Of a stretch of 51,395 nt of DNA, positions 31,401 through 38,864 are shown piece after piece. Source of the DNA: Trichomonas tenax (lineage: Eukaryota > Parabasalia > Trichomonadida > Trichomonadidae); contig JALKBU010000289.1 in NCBI GenBank assembly GCA_023091735.1, positions 1 through 51,395 on the forward strand, written 5' to 3'. The position numbers and the translations under genes were made by a program. The notes below the pieces were generated by a model. It was not told the origin of the DNA and made no database searches. It saw only the letters and a program-made list of their open reading frames with translations. Numbering within the stretch: the first letter of the stretch is position 1; each line of letters begins with the position of its first letter.

Positions 31401-31753
31401 CACCACTCGATATCGCACAGCAGCAGAGAATGACAGATCCGCCAGAGGAAGGTATTTACATCGACGGAATCTTCATCGAAGGCGCAAGATGGGATTTCGC
31501 CAAAGACATGCTCGCTGAGTGCGGCACAGCCGACAAGAAGAACTCAATGCCCGTCATCCACATCAAACCAGTGCAACTACCGCTTCCATACAAGATGGAA
31601 GTCACATATGAATGCCCTGTTTTCAGAACGCAGCAGAGAGGCTCTCAGTCCATCGATTCACCAGGATACGTCTTCACTCTGTTCTTAGCAACCAAATCAA
31701 GGCCGGAGCGTTGGATAGAAGGCTCCGTCTCAGCATTCCTTATGTCAAAATAA
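19487..31753 (+). CDS. Axonemal dynein heavy chain, probable inner-arm DNAH1-type
   Basis: Motor subunit of an axonemal dynein that slides flagellar doublet microtubules. The 4088 residues are one uninterrupted frame. Residues 1-200 are a polar N-terminus, and about 200-1390 is the tail and linker. AAA1 has P-loop GPAGTGKTET (from 1427) and Walker B ACFDEFNR (D1479, E1480). AAA2 has GGSMSGKT (1711-1718). The AAA3 Walker A is degenerate (GPESRKS, 2077-2083), and so is AAA4 (GMKGSWRRS, 2419-2427). The stalk coiled coils and microtubule-binding head span about 2640-2965. AAA5, AAA6 and the C-terminal domain follow, with GIYIDGIFIEGARWD near the end. FDEFNRI and the long C-terminal domain indicate an axonemal chain. 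The N-terminal chromo/tudor-like stretch (LFTIQWEGKEKSKKV) points to the DNAH1/dynein d group, which is tentative. The stop is TAAAA. Confidence 0.95.
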   Translation: MYTRGRFQRGKSRLIEREQKLNEEKILNKSLKKTIPEETIKTPVIGEWSLNPKIDASDPKLIEHLTAQSQLKQTKISYPSQAQTPETYQPAQREKEKRNLVTSLSLRSTNTFKIQTPIMNSPVKAVPDPKIDFPDGKTTTNLQEILRSKYVSPAEPLPPLQDPDSITDPKFLPLEYFDDLSYEQYSIQELMKEPKAVSKFTDFNGQTKWVNCNVLGYDEETQLFTIQWEGKEKSKKVPRFNIRFLKEDSIKFEERVKAARHACTVYEAAVRFNTRVSLIPTENLPELPQSSVDEIFKRLPESIHKMGTKILDEEIKTDFKFTNNKLDFIYEINHNPLIPNREEFMLLERKPPKPPESGLVTSIPSFEKARQYIKENLLFGDERIMNGLFSLWDLFQVSRSKSLILDNFNKVLALEDFITRQYTYLGSQSVEMRTAIENRLKDVFSKFSKSKDEKTLENKKNDLMVGVTQRMMHTMLLDITYNTLTKYLELFKAKDEKDMNYHALFFIDLYSAPDNKLEFMPTPETFQDQVMSLLAQVETTISELPLFTSPNGQPLKIKFTDCIQNIQEARLNLTEMLKGLFAQLNEFINSYRYLEKYLQLDPDDYAFDFDPNHTRTLEEYKVYLDDFKKKISKLKKNMKPYYNVGIFRVMTQSFKQMTINHLENLQKSYLSLINRYMIQTVNSLNNEFTSIKVELQKSPSTPEELAELRKYLNTIIENKKTRQSKIARIQSEFQFLEDYRFETSDSDFHYIYKAYNMPVITNQRIDETEKMITEARIKMIKELKNNQKQLENDALAISETLTSFIAKYNDLEYTSEAVEKINGISFQLKHLQELQATYNKHEKLFEFEPYACRILIKLGDEFTPLHQLWNIANDWIMNYQSWLDTPFHQIRADQITLFVNHASKQLSKLKKELTNQPVLLTRVVAPLIQQIEGFKKRLPLITKLRHQGIKRQHWDKISQIVNFEIKPTVDTALSTFLQYKLEEWDQQISDIANVAAQEYNIEAALDKMDAELRTTQFVTVQFRNSGHFILQQVDDLLMLIDDQLVATQSMLASPFIANVKIAANERIAFLRKSRAMIEAWMNCQRAWLYLQPIFSGTSIGQKLKTEANYWAVCNTIWSKIMTLAHNHPNFYTIMQRDELMDQLVECRTKLEKVVLGLTQFLEQKRNAFPRFFFISNDELVYILSHTSEFDKIQESLPKVFEYVYKLTRSNENAIKAISDQTGETLELVQQVETQNKEIEDWLNVLEDEIRITLKDKVKNAISSYSKKSCEQWLLDYPAQVVLVVNQILYTQSITNALRQHRFKGLNLILPKFKESFTNLSKFIKEEHNQQERTMLSSMLTLEVHNRDTLESLIDNEVNDPDAFLWIQRLRYYQEDDTIVVRSLNNYFDYTYEYVGNSPRLVLAPLTDRAYQTMLAAMKMFLGASPIGPAGTGKTETVRNLAKALGRPCIVYNCSEEVGPEIMSQFLAGISGSGAWACFDEFNRINIEVLSIIGQQIKTIQNAQAAIDEVFLLDNREITINRNLGITITLNPGYVGRTQLPDNIKLLFRTIVMIEPDYEHISEIILLSGGFDNAKKISKEVTMIFKLGKLMLSKSNQYDWGLRQMKAILMTGTNELHRHVNDPDLDEEVIILQAIKDCTIPRLLAPDITIFNNIVRDVFPTVKSQWIVSDDLRQRVDNSFIKLNLAKNEQLAKKVYELFYILRVRHGLILVGGSMSGKTASLRLLQTAFEHDKPILIDTMNPKSVTINEMYGLYNPTTSEWKDGIISRVLRNCWYADKKQEHWIVMDGPIDAVWIESMNTLLDDNKLLCLPNNERIPLESQTKMIFEVDNLLNATPATISRCGLIYYDQSILKWSDLIEGWCLKNSNFPDVVKIIKAQADLYMPHYVQFISNDVKTVIRVTPTVAVSNFLKLLDCFMPLLSKPSKEELDDDDLPSINRDRIDSNIYYSHFTMSTTDRIPYIEVENREIIFERLFLFCMTWAFGGILGEDARGSFDAFVRNICETNASRCIYPQRGTVFDYFADLTKYSWIQWTDNVTNMNFADQESVDNQVVPTNEIASTIFLSRLLISNTKNTIIQGPESRKSLIIRTLRSKFFNKQPYITGQFDCSGITSPRMIMDFTSQYMHKQQGAYGPLPGDKLVFFIDNLSSIEPDQFRAQPAIELLRELVSCGGWHFTTEFSQLNGYTLLISSSMKGSGRYGVSNRFIRHFFYLYQPKYQKTTIQSIVQIIYQKNLSKFIQSVHDITKSVVACVNDIVDQCHDQMLPIPLKPHYSFGLRTISRILKGILLVGTMNIKSDVDFIRLFYHEMYREIYDRLNTIEDREWFDKNVVESCMKHFKIQYSAINGQSFLMFNNFSDATQIYKEVRQKPDQVLAYCASMLEEHNRSASQQLNMTLFREAVEHISALSRATTLVRGHCLLVGMKGSWRRSLTKLMLHIENIDSFSISVTKTYDLNEWHEDMKRLIKKCCVHDEQIGFIITDSQILMREQLEDLSNLMLYGEIPRLYERDEFEILKGEIAATEVAVDCDYHELMRRRICNNLHIFFIVSPFGKVFHDIMLSFQVIRNECIIDWIIPWSDSALETIAQDSLGSNSVGSPDVVHSVVSTCVEIHKCVENEAHVFIEETGQVVSITPSLYFFLLKIFHKKLKIKQRENAEKARDYENGVAKIKLTGQLIGEMTEKLDHDIPELETMSKDMEKLVQDLTVSKEEAENSREVVKQQSLVAEKNALEANKANKIAQEQLKLAQPLLQDAQAAVMKLDKDSLVSIKKLHAPSTGMRDTFDAICIMFNRNPRKVDNPSTGLREDDYWPETITLLNDVQFVKNVTNFKVERLTQDQINKLKKYVPKEKPARMEKLRAANASFQAVAALYEWVCASFDYWHIYQEILPKQKMAEEAEKLLQETNTHLTESRDHLEEIEAHLKDLQTKLASTQLKEKELTNTVKDTEARLARARKLVSGLTNESTRWDEKATKLRNGAKFILGDTILISAILVYLGAFSPSYRAKLVEKWKEFLSKHAIKFSEDFSIVDALGTDITIRDWIIKGLPNDQQSIENALIITENDVSIPLLIDPQNSGLKWLRENYRDNMRVLRVDQPDFMHSLCAAVSQGQQVIIENVGTELDPSIAPILNREISTIDDKKRIILGGDMVSYNPNFRLYLTTQNPLPQFSPEVCSTCLLINFRATRDGLTDLLLNTMIEVEKSDLDKKRIQLMESNAENIAKLNETEMEILRIVSDSEGKDILADDSAIETLSVAKKTAQNITLQISASEKTEQQIAQFKKHYLPVVERATILYFCAADFSKIDPMYQFSLKWFDRTFRDALSKANHPSDHLQQIHAFTRAIQRQVFTRISLSLFNRHKLLYATLAAIRVLEADNKITSEELTALLALPPIIEKSPIKWMTDERWGYLKALENVNAAFKAVIASIRANEFAWERFCGLPTPEKEQFPTKEQLTPFQRTVLLKYLRLDRTNAILSKFVTDVLGPEITNLPLTTMQQILTDSSCNEPIIFITSPGTDPTEDITNSIDAMDMSKYLKYYSLGRGRGPAAEQLIQRCAIEGYILLLLNCHLSLSWMPRVEFVLSQILKKNLHPNFRLLCVTSSVPQFPIGLLFQSQKVIYEASSGFKNNMLRLFNALNESEYTTSGDHTIAKQLLFHLCFFHSVVVERLQFGSLGWNNPYSFSFSDFAISKRQLQTLMSESRTSQLPIEHFTFLLSEMNYGGIVTDEWDSRTLDTLASKYFNENITQSNYQLCEQLKIPPFTSSLKQTIAAIQDWKDETDGPLVGLSNNAVQVTEKRRATRLFNSLLELQPVTTSIMVIKQNDSRMQRITDIASQIPPLFNDTAVKRRIEAEDPTIGAVISHEVERFTNLIETIQHHLNVLKDALNGLILIDNGMEAILKSILLNRVPDRWLAISFPSISNLNDYINDLRNRVFFLDNWIRNGSPLVYKIGALFRPEEFLMALLQKHAHAKELPLQSLGWTTTPLDIAQQQRMTDPPEEGIYIDGIFIEGARWDFAKDMLAECGTADKKNSMPVIHIKPVQLPLPYKMEVTYECPVFRTQQRGSQSIDSPGYVFTLFLATKSRPERWIEGSVSAFLMSK

Positions 31754-31852
31754 AATGTTTTTTAGATTTGTTTTGTTAATCATTATTATTTTAAAAAGTT
31801 AAAATGAAAAATTCAAGAAAATTATTTTTTTGATCCCAAATTTACAACTCTA

Positions 31853-32887
31853 TTACTGGTTATTAACTAACTTGCTTAATTCAGACAGATCTGGTTTGTT
31901 AGGCCTTGGTATAGGAGCACCATATGGTGGAGGAGGAGCTCCATAAGGCGGTGGTGGCGGCGGGTGGCCATATCCCTGTGGTGTGCCGTAAGGAGGAGCT
32001 CCATATGAAGGCGGTGCACCGTAAGGCGGGGGTGGGGCTCCATATGATGGTGGTGGTGCACCATATGGCGGCGGTGCTCCGTACTGTGGTGCTCCGTAGT
32101 GAGGCGGTGGTGGTGGCGGAGCACCGTAATGCGGCGGCATATTATATTGATCCATGTAACCACGTGGCGGAGGCATTGGTGGTTGTGGTCTCTGATCCTG
32201 CTCTGACTCTGTATGAAATACTATATCGAGTGGTGCTCCAGACATCGTTTTAACGATTCGTGATTGCGCAACAGCAGCCTGCGCGTGACGAATATTATAA
32301 TATTTAACCAGAAAACTATTGTGTCCTATAGTCTCAATTGAGCGGATTTCTCCGAAAGGCGAAAGACAATTGTCAATTTCTTTTTCATCAATATTAACAC
32401 CAGTATTGACCGGTTTTACTAAAATAGAAGCAGTTGTCGGACACGTTCCAACACTGCCTATAATAGGAGGATGATGTCCAAAATTCGAACCAATTTTACG
32501 ACCATTGAAATCTTTATCTTGTACAGCTTCGACAGCCTTCTCGGCGTCCCTAATATCGTAGTATGTGGCAAACGCCTGTCCCTTTTCCGAAATCTTCGAG
32601 TAAAGGTTCAAGATTTCACCGTATTGGGAGATGAGAGCGCGAATTTGTTCTTCCGTTGTGTGGTATGGAATGCCGTAGAAAAAGACAGTATGTATAGAAG
32701 GGTTTATTTTCGACTTTTGTCGAGGCCGTGGCTCACGAGCGGGTGGATGGGGATTGGAATTATTAGATTGTGCTGTGGATTGTGGATTGTAGCTTGGACG
32801 CGGTTGATTCGGCCGCTCCGCTGCTTTGTGCTGGACGGGAATATTTGGCAATGAACCTCCGAGCAGCAACTTCGCAGCTTCACTCAT
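31853..32887 (-). CDS. Mei2-like tandem RRM protein with YGAPPP-repeat tail
   Basis: A 344-residue RNA-binding protein. RRM1 (about 66-136) has TVFFYGIPYHTTEEQ as its RNP2 strand and QAFATYYDIRDAEKAV as RNP1. RRM2 (about 153-226) has ASILVKPVNTGVN and SFLVKYYNIRHAQAAV. The YYDIRxAxxAV signature in both RRMs, separated by a short linker, is typical of the first two RRMs of Mei2-like proteins, which bind RNA in meiosis and differentiation. The C-terminal Mei2 RRM3 is absent. In its place, residues 253-325 are a proline-glycine-tyrosine repeat (YGAPPP units, 31913-32131), followed by a short helical tail. Convergent with the dynein gene, 99 bases apart. Other hnRNP-type proteins remain possible. 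Confidence 0.85.
   Translation of the reverse strand: MSEAAKLLLGGSLPNIPVQHKAAERPNQPRPSYNPQSTAQSNNSNPHPPAREPRPRQKSKINPSIHTVFFYGIPYHTTEEQIRALISQYGEILNLYSKISEKGQAFATYYDIRDAEKAVEAVQDKDFNGRKIGSNFGHHPPIIGSVGTCPTTASILVKPVNTGVNIDEKEIDNCLSPFGEIRSIETIGHNSFLVKYYNIRHAQAAVAQSRIVKTMSGAPLDIVFHTESEQDQRPQPPMPPPRGYMDQYNMPPHYGAPPPPPPHYGAPQYGAPPPYGAPPPSYGAPPPPYGAPPSYGAPPYGTPQGYGHPPPPPPYGAPPPPYGAPIPRPNKPDLSELSKLVNNQ
31913..32131 (-). repeat. Coding YGAPPP repeat tract
   Basis: About eleven imperfect copies of a GGTGCTCCnCC-type unit encode YGAPPP, YGAPPS and YGAPQ variants. The unit length differs between copies, as expected from slippage. The GC content is far above the neighbouring DNA. Confidence 0.9.
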
Positions 32888-33520
32888 TTATTTTTTTTAC
32901 AAAAAATGTCCTATGAAAAACATCATATTCGCACTCGCCTCTGTATGCGATTCATATTCATCATTATAAAAGCTTGAAAATTCGATTTAACAGTTATTTG
33001 CTGATAACATTTCGATTATTTTCCATTTTTATCGTTGGATATCGATTTGATTTACGTTTTTGTGCTTGAATTAAAGAGAAATATATGTCATTTAGCAATG
33101 AACAACTTGAAAATCTTGTGACATGTAAAGTTGAGTTATCTGACAAAAGTGTTTCAAACTAATTTTTATCATGAAATCAAATTTCTATATGCCATTTCTA
33201 AACAAATTTGGAATTTTATAAAAATTGATATCGATAATATTTTTCAATCTGATAATTTGCATTTTTATGACCTCTAATATTAATAAAATTTTTAATTTTA
33301 TTCGATATAATATAGTTTTTGAAATGTTATAGTTTAAATATATATATTTACTTTAATATTGATTTTATATTTCCAAAATTGTCGATATCTACCTATATCT
33401 ATTTGTTGTTTTTAATAATGAGTCTGATCTTTGTTAAATATCTAAAAATGGAGTAGTTAAGTAAAATAATCATGGGCTAAATTTTATTAATATCGTTTTT
33501 TGGCTACTTTTATAAATAAA
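32888..33520. other. Intergenic between two minus-strand genes
   Basis: AT-rich spacer holding the promoter of the RRM gene and the 3' flank of the cyclase-family gene. No coding potential or clear motif is seen. Confidence 0.5.
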
Positions 33521-36500
33521 TTAGAACAGATATGTCTTCTGGTTGAGAACTGTTGGGCCTTCGTGCTCAAATTTGACGCCGGACTCTGGATTTGTTTCGA
33601 TATCTGTCTTTGTGGACTGAGCAACAATGACACCCTCTGATGGAGCGTTTTCGAGGAGGACGTTTGCCTCATCGATGATTGGTCCAGTGACCTCGAACTG
33701 TGGCTGAACTTTACCAGCAAGTCCGCAGATGACAGGGCCGCCAGTGATGACAGCGATCTGGAATCTTGAATCTGTCTCTCCGTTCTTTGGAAGAGAGTCA
33801 TCAAGGAAGCCTTTCATTGCGAGTGCGAGCTTGATACCAGTGGCAGGTGGACCAGCAATATCGTGGGATGTGAAGAGGCCACCGATGTAGAAGAATGAGC
33901 CGCCAATTGTCCTGATTGGCATGTATGGTGGGTTGTGGGATGCGATTGAGTCAAGCTGCGTCGTGACTTGGTCAAGGAACTCTGTGGAGTGCTGGACCAT
34001 GTCGAATGCATTGTTGAGCCTGACGACAACAACTGTTCCCTTCTTACCAATGAACTTGAAGTTTGTATCTCTGCCAGCAATGAATGCAGCGATTGTACGT
34101 GGAATAAGCTGGTTGAGAAGGCCTTCTGTTGTCTTTTCAAGGGCCTCGAGTTCGTTCCTTGTCGCATTGATTTGTCTTGTATCGTTAACAACAACAACGA
34201 AGTTTGTCTTGTTGTTTGTGTTCTTGACAGGATAAGCAGTCATCTGGACGAGGATCATGTTTCCTTGTGAGCATGTGAGATTGACGTTGTATGAGCAATT
34301 CTGGACTTCGACGTCGTTGCTCATCAATCCCATCTTCTCGATGAAGTGGAATGCACTCTGTTCCTCGATTGTCATCTCTGTAGCATTCGGGTTCGGCATC
34401 TGGATGATGGAGTTGATTCTTCTGCCTACAATTTCGTTGATTGTAACACTGAACGACTCCATGAATTTCGTATTCGCCGCTTCAATGACGTTGTTCTCAC
34501 CAACGCAAAGAATTGGCGATGCAACATTGTTGAAGACGACCTGAAGTGGATCCAAGTCAGCCTCAACTTCCTCACTCTTGACAAGCGAAAGGGAGTCAAT
34601 GATCTGCTTAGACTCAGCAACAACTGGTGGAGGAAGGTGTCTGATCAGCATAAGAAGACCCTCGATTGTGTGATACTGAAGTGACAAAACTAATGAAACG
34701 AAGATGTGAGAGAAGATGCCGAGAATAATGGAAATGATACCATAAATGATTGGATAAAGTCTGCCCTTATCCATGAGGCCGACAAGGAAATCCTTGGTGA
34801 GAACACGGCTCTTCAATAGCAGAGGTGGAAGGTGGAGATTCATGTAGTGGAATACATCGATGTATGCAGATGAGTTGAGTGTAGCTGTGATTGGATCATT
34901 ATTTTGACCATCGAGAGTTGTAATATTAACAGTGGTCATCAACTCTCTTGTGTTGTAGATGAACCATGAAAGGCCACGATCGATACCTAAGCATGAGTAA
35001 AGGTCATGTGGTGTTGTTGTTGTAGCGTTCTTGCATGTGTCTGTAACGTGAAGATCAGAAATTGCCTTAACGTGGTTAACCATACCATCGTTGCTATCAC
35101 CGTGAAGGAAGAATCTGTTTGCCTCCTGAAGCCGTGTCATGACATTGACGAATTCGGTTGTGATTCTTGTTCTGTTCCAGTGTCTCTTGTATGTAGAGTT
35201 TGGTGGTATGCCGTTGTAATCAGGAAGCTGGGATGGATACTGAGCGAGAATGCCATATGTCAAGATAGAAAGCATTCTCTGAGCGAGCGCTCCTCTCTCA
35301 GCACCTGATGTAGCCTGCTTAAGGACGGATGCGAACTGATCCATGTTAGAGATTGTCTGCGTGTATCCGATGATTGGGAATATGAACTGGATGATCAAGC
35401 AGATAATAATGATGATCATGTAAATCATGAATACGCTATTGTAGGAAGAAATGTGGGATTGAACGTTGGAGTGGAGCTTCTCACTGCTGGATGTAGCGCA
35501 AATTGGGTTGGAGCCCTCAAGTGCTGAGTTCGGGTTTACTGTGAGAAGTGCCTTGAAGATATTGTTCTGTGCGATGTTGAGGTTAATGAGAGGAATGAAT
35601 GTTGTTGTGAGGCTGATGAACAAGAAGACAATGACGAAGACGATGATTGTTATTCTGTTTGTCTTTGATCTGACCCGAGAGTAGTTCAAGCACTCTTCCA
35701 TGATGCTTGACGTGATTTCTCTGAGTCTTGGTGCGATGAGAATCTGAACTGTTGATTCTTCACACATAACACTGTTATTCATGTAGTTAGTTAAGGCATC
35801 ATCATCAAGAGCGTACTCATTCCACAATGTTTCGATAGCAGCGCTCTTCACAGCCATCTGCCTGATTTTGGTAGTGGCAACATACTGACCAATGCACATA
35901 GTCTTGTTAATGGATTTCTCAGTGATCCTCGCAATAAGCTCCTGTTGGTTAAGACCTTTATCACTGCCAGAAGCGAACTCCTTGAAGAAGTTGATGAAAG
36001 CAGTGGCACCTGTCTGGACCCACTTCTTCTGAGATGAATCAATGTCTCTATAATCGACATTGACGTCTGTTGAGCTGACATCTGGAATGTATCTCTTGTA
36101 GTAATCTGGATCATAGAGCTTTCCTGTCAAGTTGGCGGCCTTAAGATAGATGAAGAAGTTGTTGTATGCGAGGGACTCTTGAATGTTGACAACATGGCCA
36201 AGCTGCTTGTAACCTAAATCTTGCTGATCAAAAGAAACATAGAGGAAGACGATGATGACGACTGTAACAGCCATTGTTGCAAGGAAGCCAATGATTCTGA
36301 GGATTGTCCAAAGAACATGGTTCGGTGGCTCGTATCTGTTTGTGATGTTCTCGACCTGTGTGCGAAGCTTTGGATACTGGAAAAGCTCAGCGGACTTCTT
36401 CTCTATTATACCAGCATCGATTTCTTCTTCGAGCTTCTCAGAGATCAATGCTGTTCTTGTTGTCATTGTCATGGAGAGTGTGAAGTCGCCATCCATAGCT

Positions 36501-38269
36501 GTGGAAACGTTACCATATTTGTCGACTAATCTGCGATGGATGAACGATGGCTTGGAGATAAGGAAGGCGCGGAAGAGTGGATCGATATCATTGCTGAGCC
36601 CCTGCTCCTGGTGCGTTGACTTGACAAGCCAGTAAACACCATCTTCGAAGCGACCAGCACCTTCAAGGTTGTATGTGGAATAAAGTTCAGAGAACTTTGG
36701 ATCGTTCGGGAAAGCAGCCATGATCTCATGCCATTCCTTCTTTGTCTGGTTGACAAGGTAGCCGAAGCCGGATACCTCGTTGAATGGAATGCTTCTGTTG
36801 GCACCAACATAGGACCAGAACTGGCGAACGAAACCAATGCAGTTATTTGTCTTTTCACGAATCCTGTTGTATGAATCTCTTGTGCGGACATCGTTTGATG
36901 AGAAACGCATATGTTCAATGGAAACAATACGCTGAACAAGGATCTGTTCGATCAGACCCTTTGGAACCATGGATGACAATGTCTTGTAAGCGTGATGGAA
37001 TAATTCGTGCTCACCAGGAACAAAAGCAAGAATGCTGCAAGCATAAATCCAAGATGTAATATTATTGAATTTTTCGGCGAACCAAATTGGGAAGTTTCCA
37101 TTTAGGACAGAAATTGAACCACCAATAAAAGCAGCTCTGCAGTACTGAAGAGCCTTATCCTGGTGAGTGATTTCGAGATCAGCATAAAATTCAGATGGAA
37201 TCGAGTTATCATCGATTGTAAGCATTGAAGTGTTGCGAATGATCATTGTGCGGAAGATGAACACAGCTGAAATCGAAGCAATGAGGAAAACGCCGAATGG
37301 AAGAGCGAGGAAAACTGGTCCTGGAAGGTTTGCACTGCCTTGAACAACGAGTGTGAGGATATCTGCAGTGATGGCATAGCAGTAGATACCGAATGCCAAT
37401 GAGTTTCCTGATATCGTTGCAAATGGAATTGAAAGAACTTTAACACATAAGAAGATATGGATGATGATAGAGATGATAACAACCAAATACTTATACCAGC
37501 TTGGGAAAATTGAGTTGATTTGGCCGATAATAACTAAAATCGTCTCAAGAATGAAGAATAACCTCGAATGTGTGCCTGTGAATGTCGTAAAAATTGATTC
37601 TGATGGGTTGGAGAAGTAGTTGATTGTTGCGCAAGACAAATACAACATAAACATTACCCCAACGAGTAATATCAATGATAAGAAGAAAACTATGATGGAA
37701 ACAGTATCAGCCTGCGCTAATCCTGAGATTGAGCATCCAAAAATATAGCCTAAGGGCATAACAAATGCAAAAACGAAAATCTCAAGGGCGACGGCATCAA
37801 CAAAAATCAACATTTTTGGTACGAATCCAGTTATTGCGTGGATGGTGAGAGTTGTGAAGATGATACTAAGCGTGATTACGTTTGTTGCGATAGCAGCGAT
37901 AATTGATGTTGTTTCTAAGGTTCCTGGACTATTAGTGAAAGAAAATCCGAGGAGAGCATGGATTCCTTTGATGAATGTGCCAGTGCCTGATGTCGAATAA
38001 TTGCTTAATGTGAAGACTGACCAAAAATGTAACGCAATGAATTGAAGCAATGGCATAATCATCTGGATAGTGTAAAAGAGGATATGCCATATATGCATTT
38101 TACAGATTTCATTTACAATTGTGAAGAATCCGCTAATAGATTTTTTTTGAGGTGTAACGGATTGATTACTATTTGTAGATGTCGAAATAAGCTTCTCTCC
38201 GGCACCAATTAGGATGTTCTTCAATCCCAGGTTTTGCTCGGGAGGACCATCTAACGGGACTAGTTGCAT
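33521..38269 (-). CDS. Multi-span membrane adenylate/guanylate cyclase family protein, catalytic residues missing
   Basis: A 1582-residue member of the large trichomonad cyclase-like family. About eight hydrophobic segments lie in the first 400 residues. Four more occur later, including WTILRIIGFLATMAVTVVII and a segment before the cytoplasmic part. A PAS-like domain (about 1242-1362, ASPILCVGENNVIEAAN) is followed by the cyclase-type signalling helix (LLNQLIPRTIAAF) and a class III cyclase fold (1412-1582). The fold is readable (TIGGSFFYIGGLF, TGGPVICGLAG), but active-site positions differ. The first metal Asp is R1417, the second is G1457, and the catalytic Asn and Arg align with D1533 and V1537. 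It is therefore probably a regulatory or sensory pseudo-enzyme unless it dimerises with an active partner. The start ATG at 38269 is the first in frame. Confidence 0.88.
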   Translation of the reverse strand: MQLVPLDGPPEQNLGLKNILIGAGEKLISTSTNSNQSVTPQKKSISGFFTIVNEICKMHIWHILFYTIQMIMPLLQFIALHFWSVFTLSNYSTSGTGTFIKGIHALLGFSFTNSPGTLETTSIIAAIATNVITLSIIFTTLTIHAITGFVPKMLIFVDAVALEIFVFAFVMPLGYIFGCSISGLAQADTVSIIVFFLSLILLVGVMFMLYLSCATINYFSNPSESIFTTFTGTHSRLFFILETILVIIGQINSIFPSWYKYLVVIISIIIHIFLCVKVLSIPFATISGNSLAFGIYCYAITADILTLVVQGSANLPGPVFLALPFGVFLIASISAVFIFRTMIIRNTSMLTIDDNSIPSEFYADLEITHQDKALQYCRAAFIGGSISVLNGNFPIWFAEKFNNITSWIYACSILAFVPGEHELFHHAYKTLSSMVPKGLIEQILVQRIVSIEHMRFSSNDVRTRDSYNRIREKTNNCIGFVRQFWSYVGANRSIPFNEVSGFGYLVNQTKKEWHEIMAAFPNDPKFSELYSTYNLEGAGRFEDGVYWLVKSTHQEQGLSNDIDPLFRAFLISKPSFIHRRLVDKYGNVSTAMDGDFTLSMTMTTRTALISEKLEEEIDAGIIEKKSAELFQYPKLRTQVENITNRYEPPNHVLWTILRIIGFLATMAVTVVIIVFLYVSFDQQDLGYKQLGHVVNIQESLAYNNFFIYLKAANLTGKLYDPDYYKRYIPDVSSTDVNVDYRDIDSSQKKWVQTGATAFINFFKEFASGSDKGLNQQELIARITEKSINKTMCIGQYVATTKIRQMAVKSAAIETLWNEYALDDDALTNYMNNSVMCEESTVQILIAPRLREITSSIMEECLNYSRVRSKTNRITIIVFVIVFLFISLTTTFIPLINLNIAQNNIFKALLTVNPNSALEGSNPICATSSSEKLHSNVQSHISSYNSVFMIYMIIIIICLIIQFIFPIIGYTQTISNMDQFASVLKQATSGAERGALAQRMLSILTYGILAQYPSQLPDYNGIPPNSTYKRHWNRTRITTEFVNVMTRLQEANRFFLHGDSNDGMVNHVKAISDLHVTDTCKNATTTTPHDLYSCLGIDRGLSWFIYNTRELMTTVNITTLDGQNNDPITATLNSSAYIDVFHYMNLHLPPLLLKSRVLTKDFLVGLMDKGRLYPIIYGIISIILGIFSHIFVSLVLSLQYHTIEGLLMLIRHLPPPVVAESKQIIDSLSLVKSEEVEADLDPLQVVFNNVASPILCVGENNVIEAANTKFMESFSVTINEIVGRRINSIIQMPNPNATEMTIEEQSAFHFIEKMGLMSNDVEVQNCSYNVNLTCSQGNMILVQMTAYPVKNTNNKTNFVVVVNDTRQINATRNELEALEKTTEGLLNQLIPRTIAAFIAGRDTNFKFIGKKGTVVVVRLNNAFDMVQHSTEFLDQVTTQLDSIASHNPPYMPIRTIGGSFFYIGGLFTSHDIAGPPATGIKLALAMKGFLDDSLPKNGETDSRFQIAVITGGPVICGLAGKVQPQFEVTGPIIDEANVLLENAPSEGVIVAQSTKTDIETNPESGVKFEHEGPTVLNQKTYLF

Positions 38270-38540
38270 TTTAAAAAAAATTTAAAAACGTGATTTTTGG
38301 AAATTTGGTGGATGTGGGAGTAATAAGATGGAGAAAGTTCAATAAGCATAAATGTAATGAAAAAGATAACGATAAAAATGTGTAAAAATTATTAATCAAA
38401 ATGAAATAGCTTTAATGGGGGAATAATTTGTCTTCAAATTTTTTGAGTTTTCAATTTGGTCTTTTTTTGAAAAATTTACATTTAAGAGGCTCTTAAGGTT
38501 TTCCTTGCATGCCTATAAATAATCAAAATGTATTTGAGGA

Positions 38541-38559
38541 AATTGAAAGGTTTACAAAA
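38541..38559 (-). repeat. Dispersed motif, copy A
   Basis: AATTGAAAGGTTTACAAAA on the plus strand. Its reverse complement is TTTTGTAAACCTTTCAATT, which recurs at 38940 and 40085. Shorter relatives (ATTTGAAAAGTTTACA at 38625-38640 and AATTGAAAAGTTTACA at 38715-38730) lie nearby. Confidence 0.6.
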
Positions 38560-38864
38560 GACAAGCGAAGTAATTAGTAAATATTAAAATAGTCGTAGAG
38601 ATAAAAATATATAAGTTTAGAAAGATTTGAAAAGTTTACAATCAAAAATTTACAAAATAATATTTAAAAATGAATCAATAATATATATAGAACATCCTAG
38701 AAATTATGTCTGAAAATTGAAAAGTTTACATGCGAAAAATTGTAAGAAAAGGTTATTTAATTTTTAGAAGAAGTTTTGTTAGGCTTTCACAAATGTTTTT
38801 TATGCACGTTATGAATCCAAATGCTTTATGTGTTGATTAGGTGATCCGTGGTGTTTAAATTGAT

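Noticed and set aside
19487..31753. Frameshifts or introns in the dynein heavy chain
   Set aside because: The 4088-codon frame is continuous and all expected motifs appear in order.
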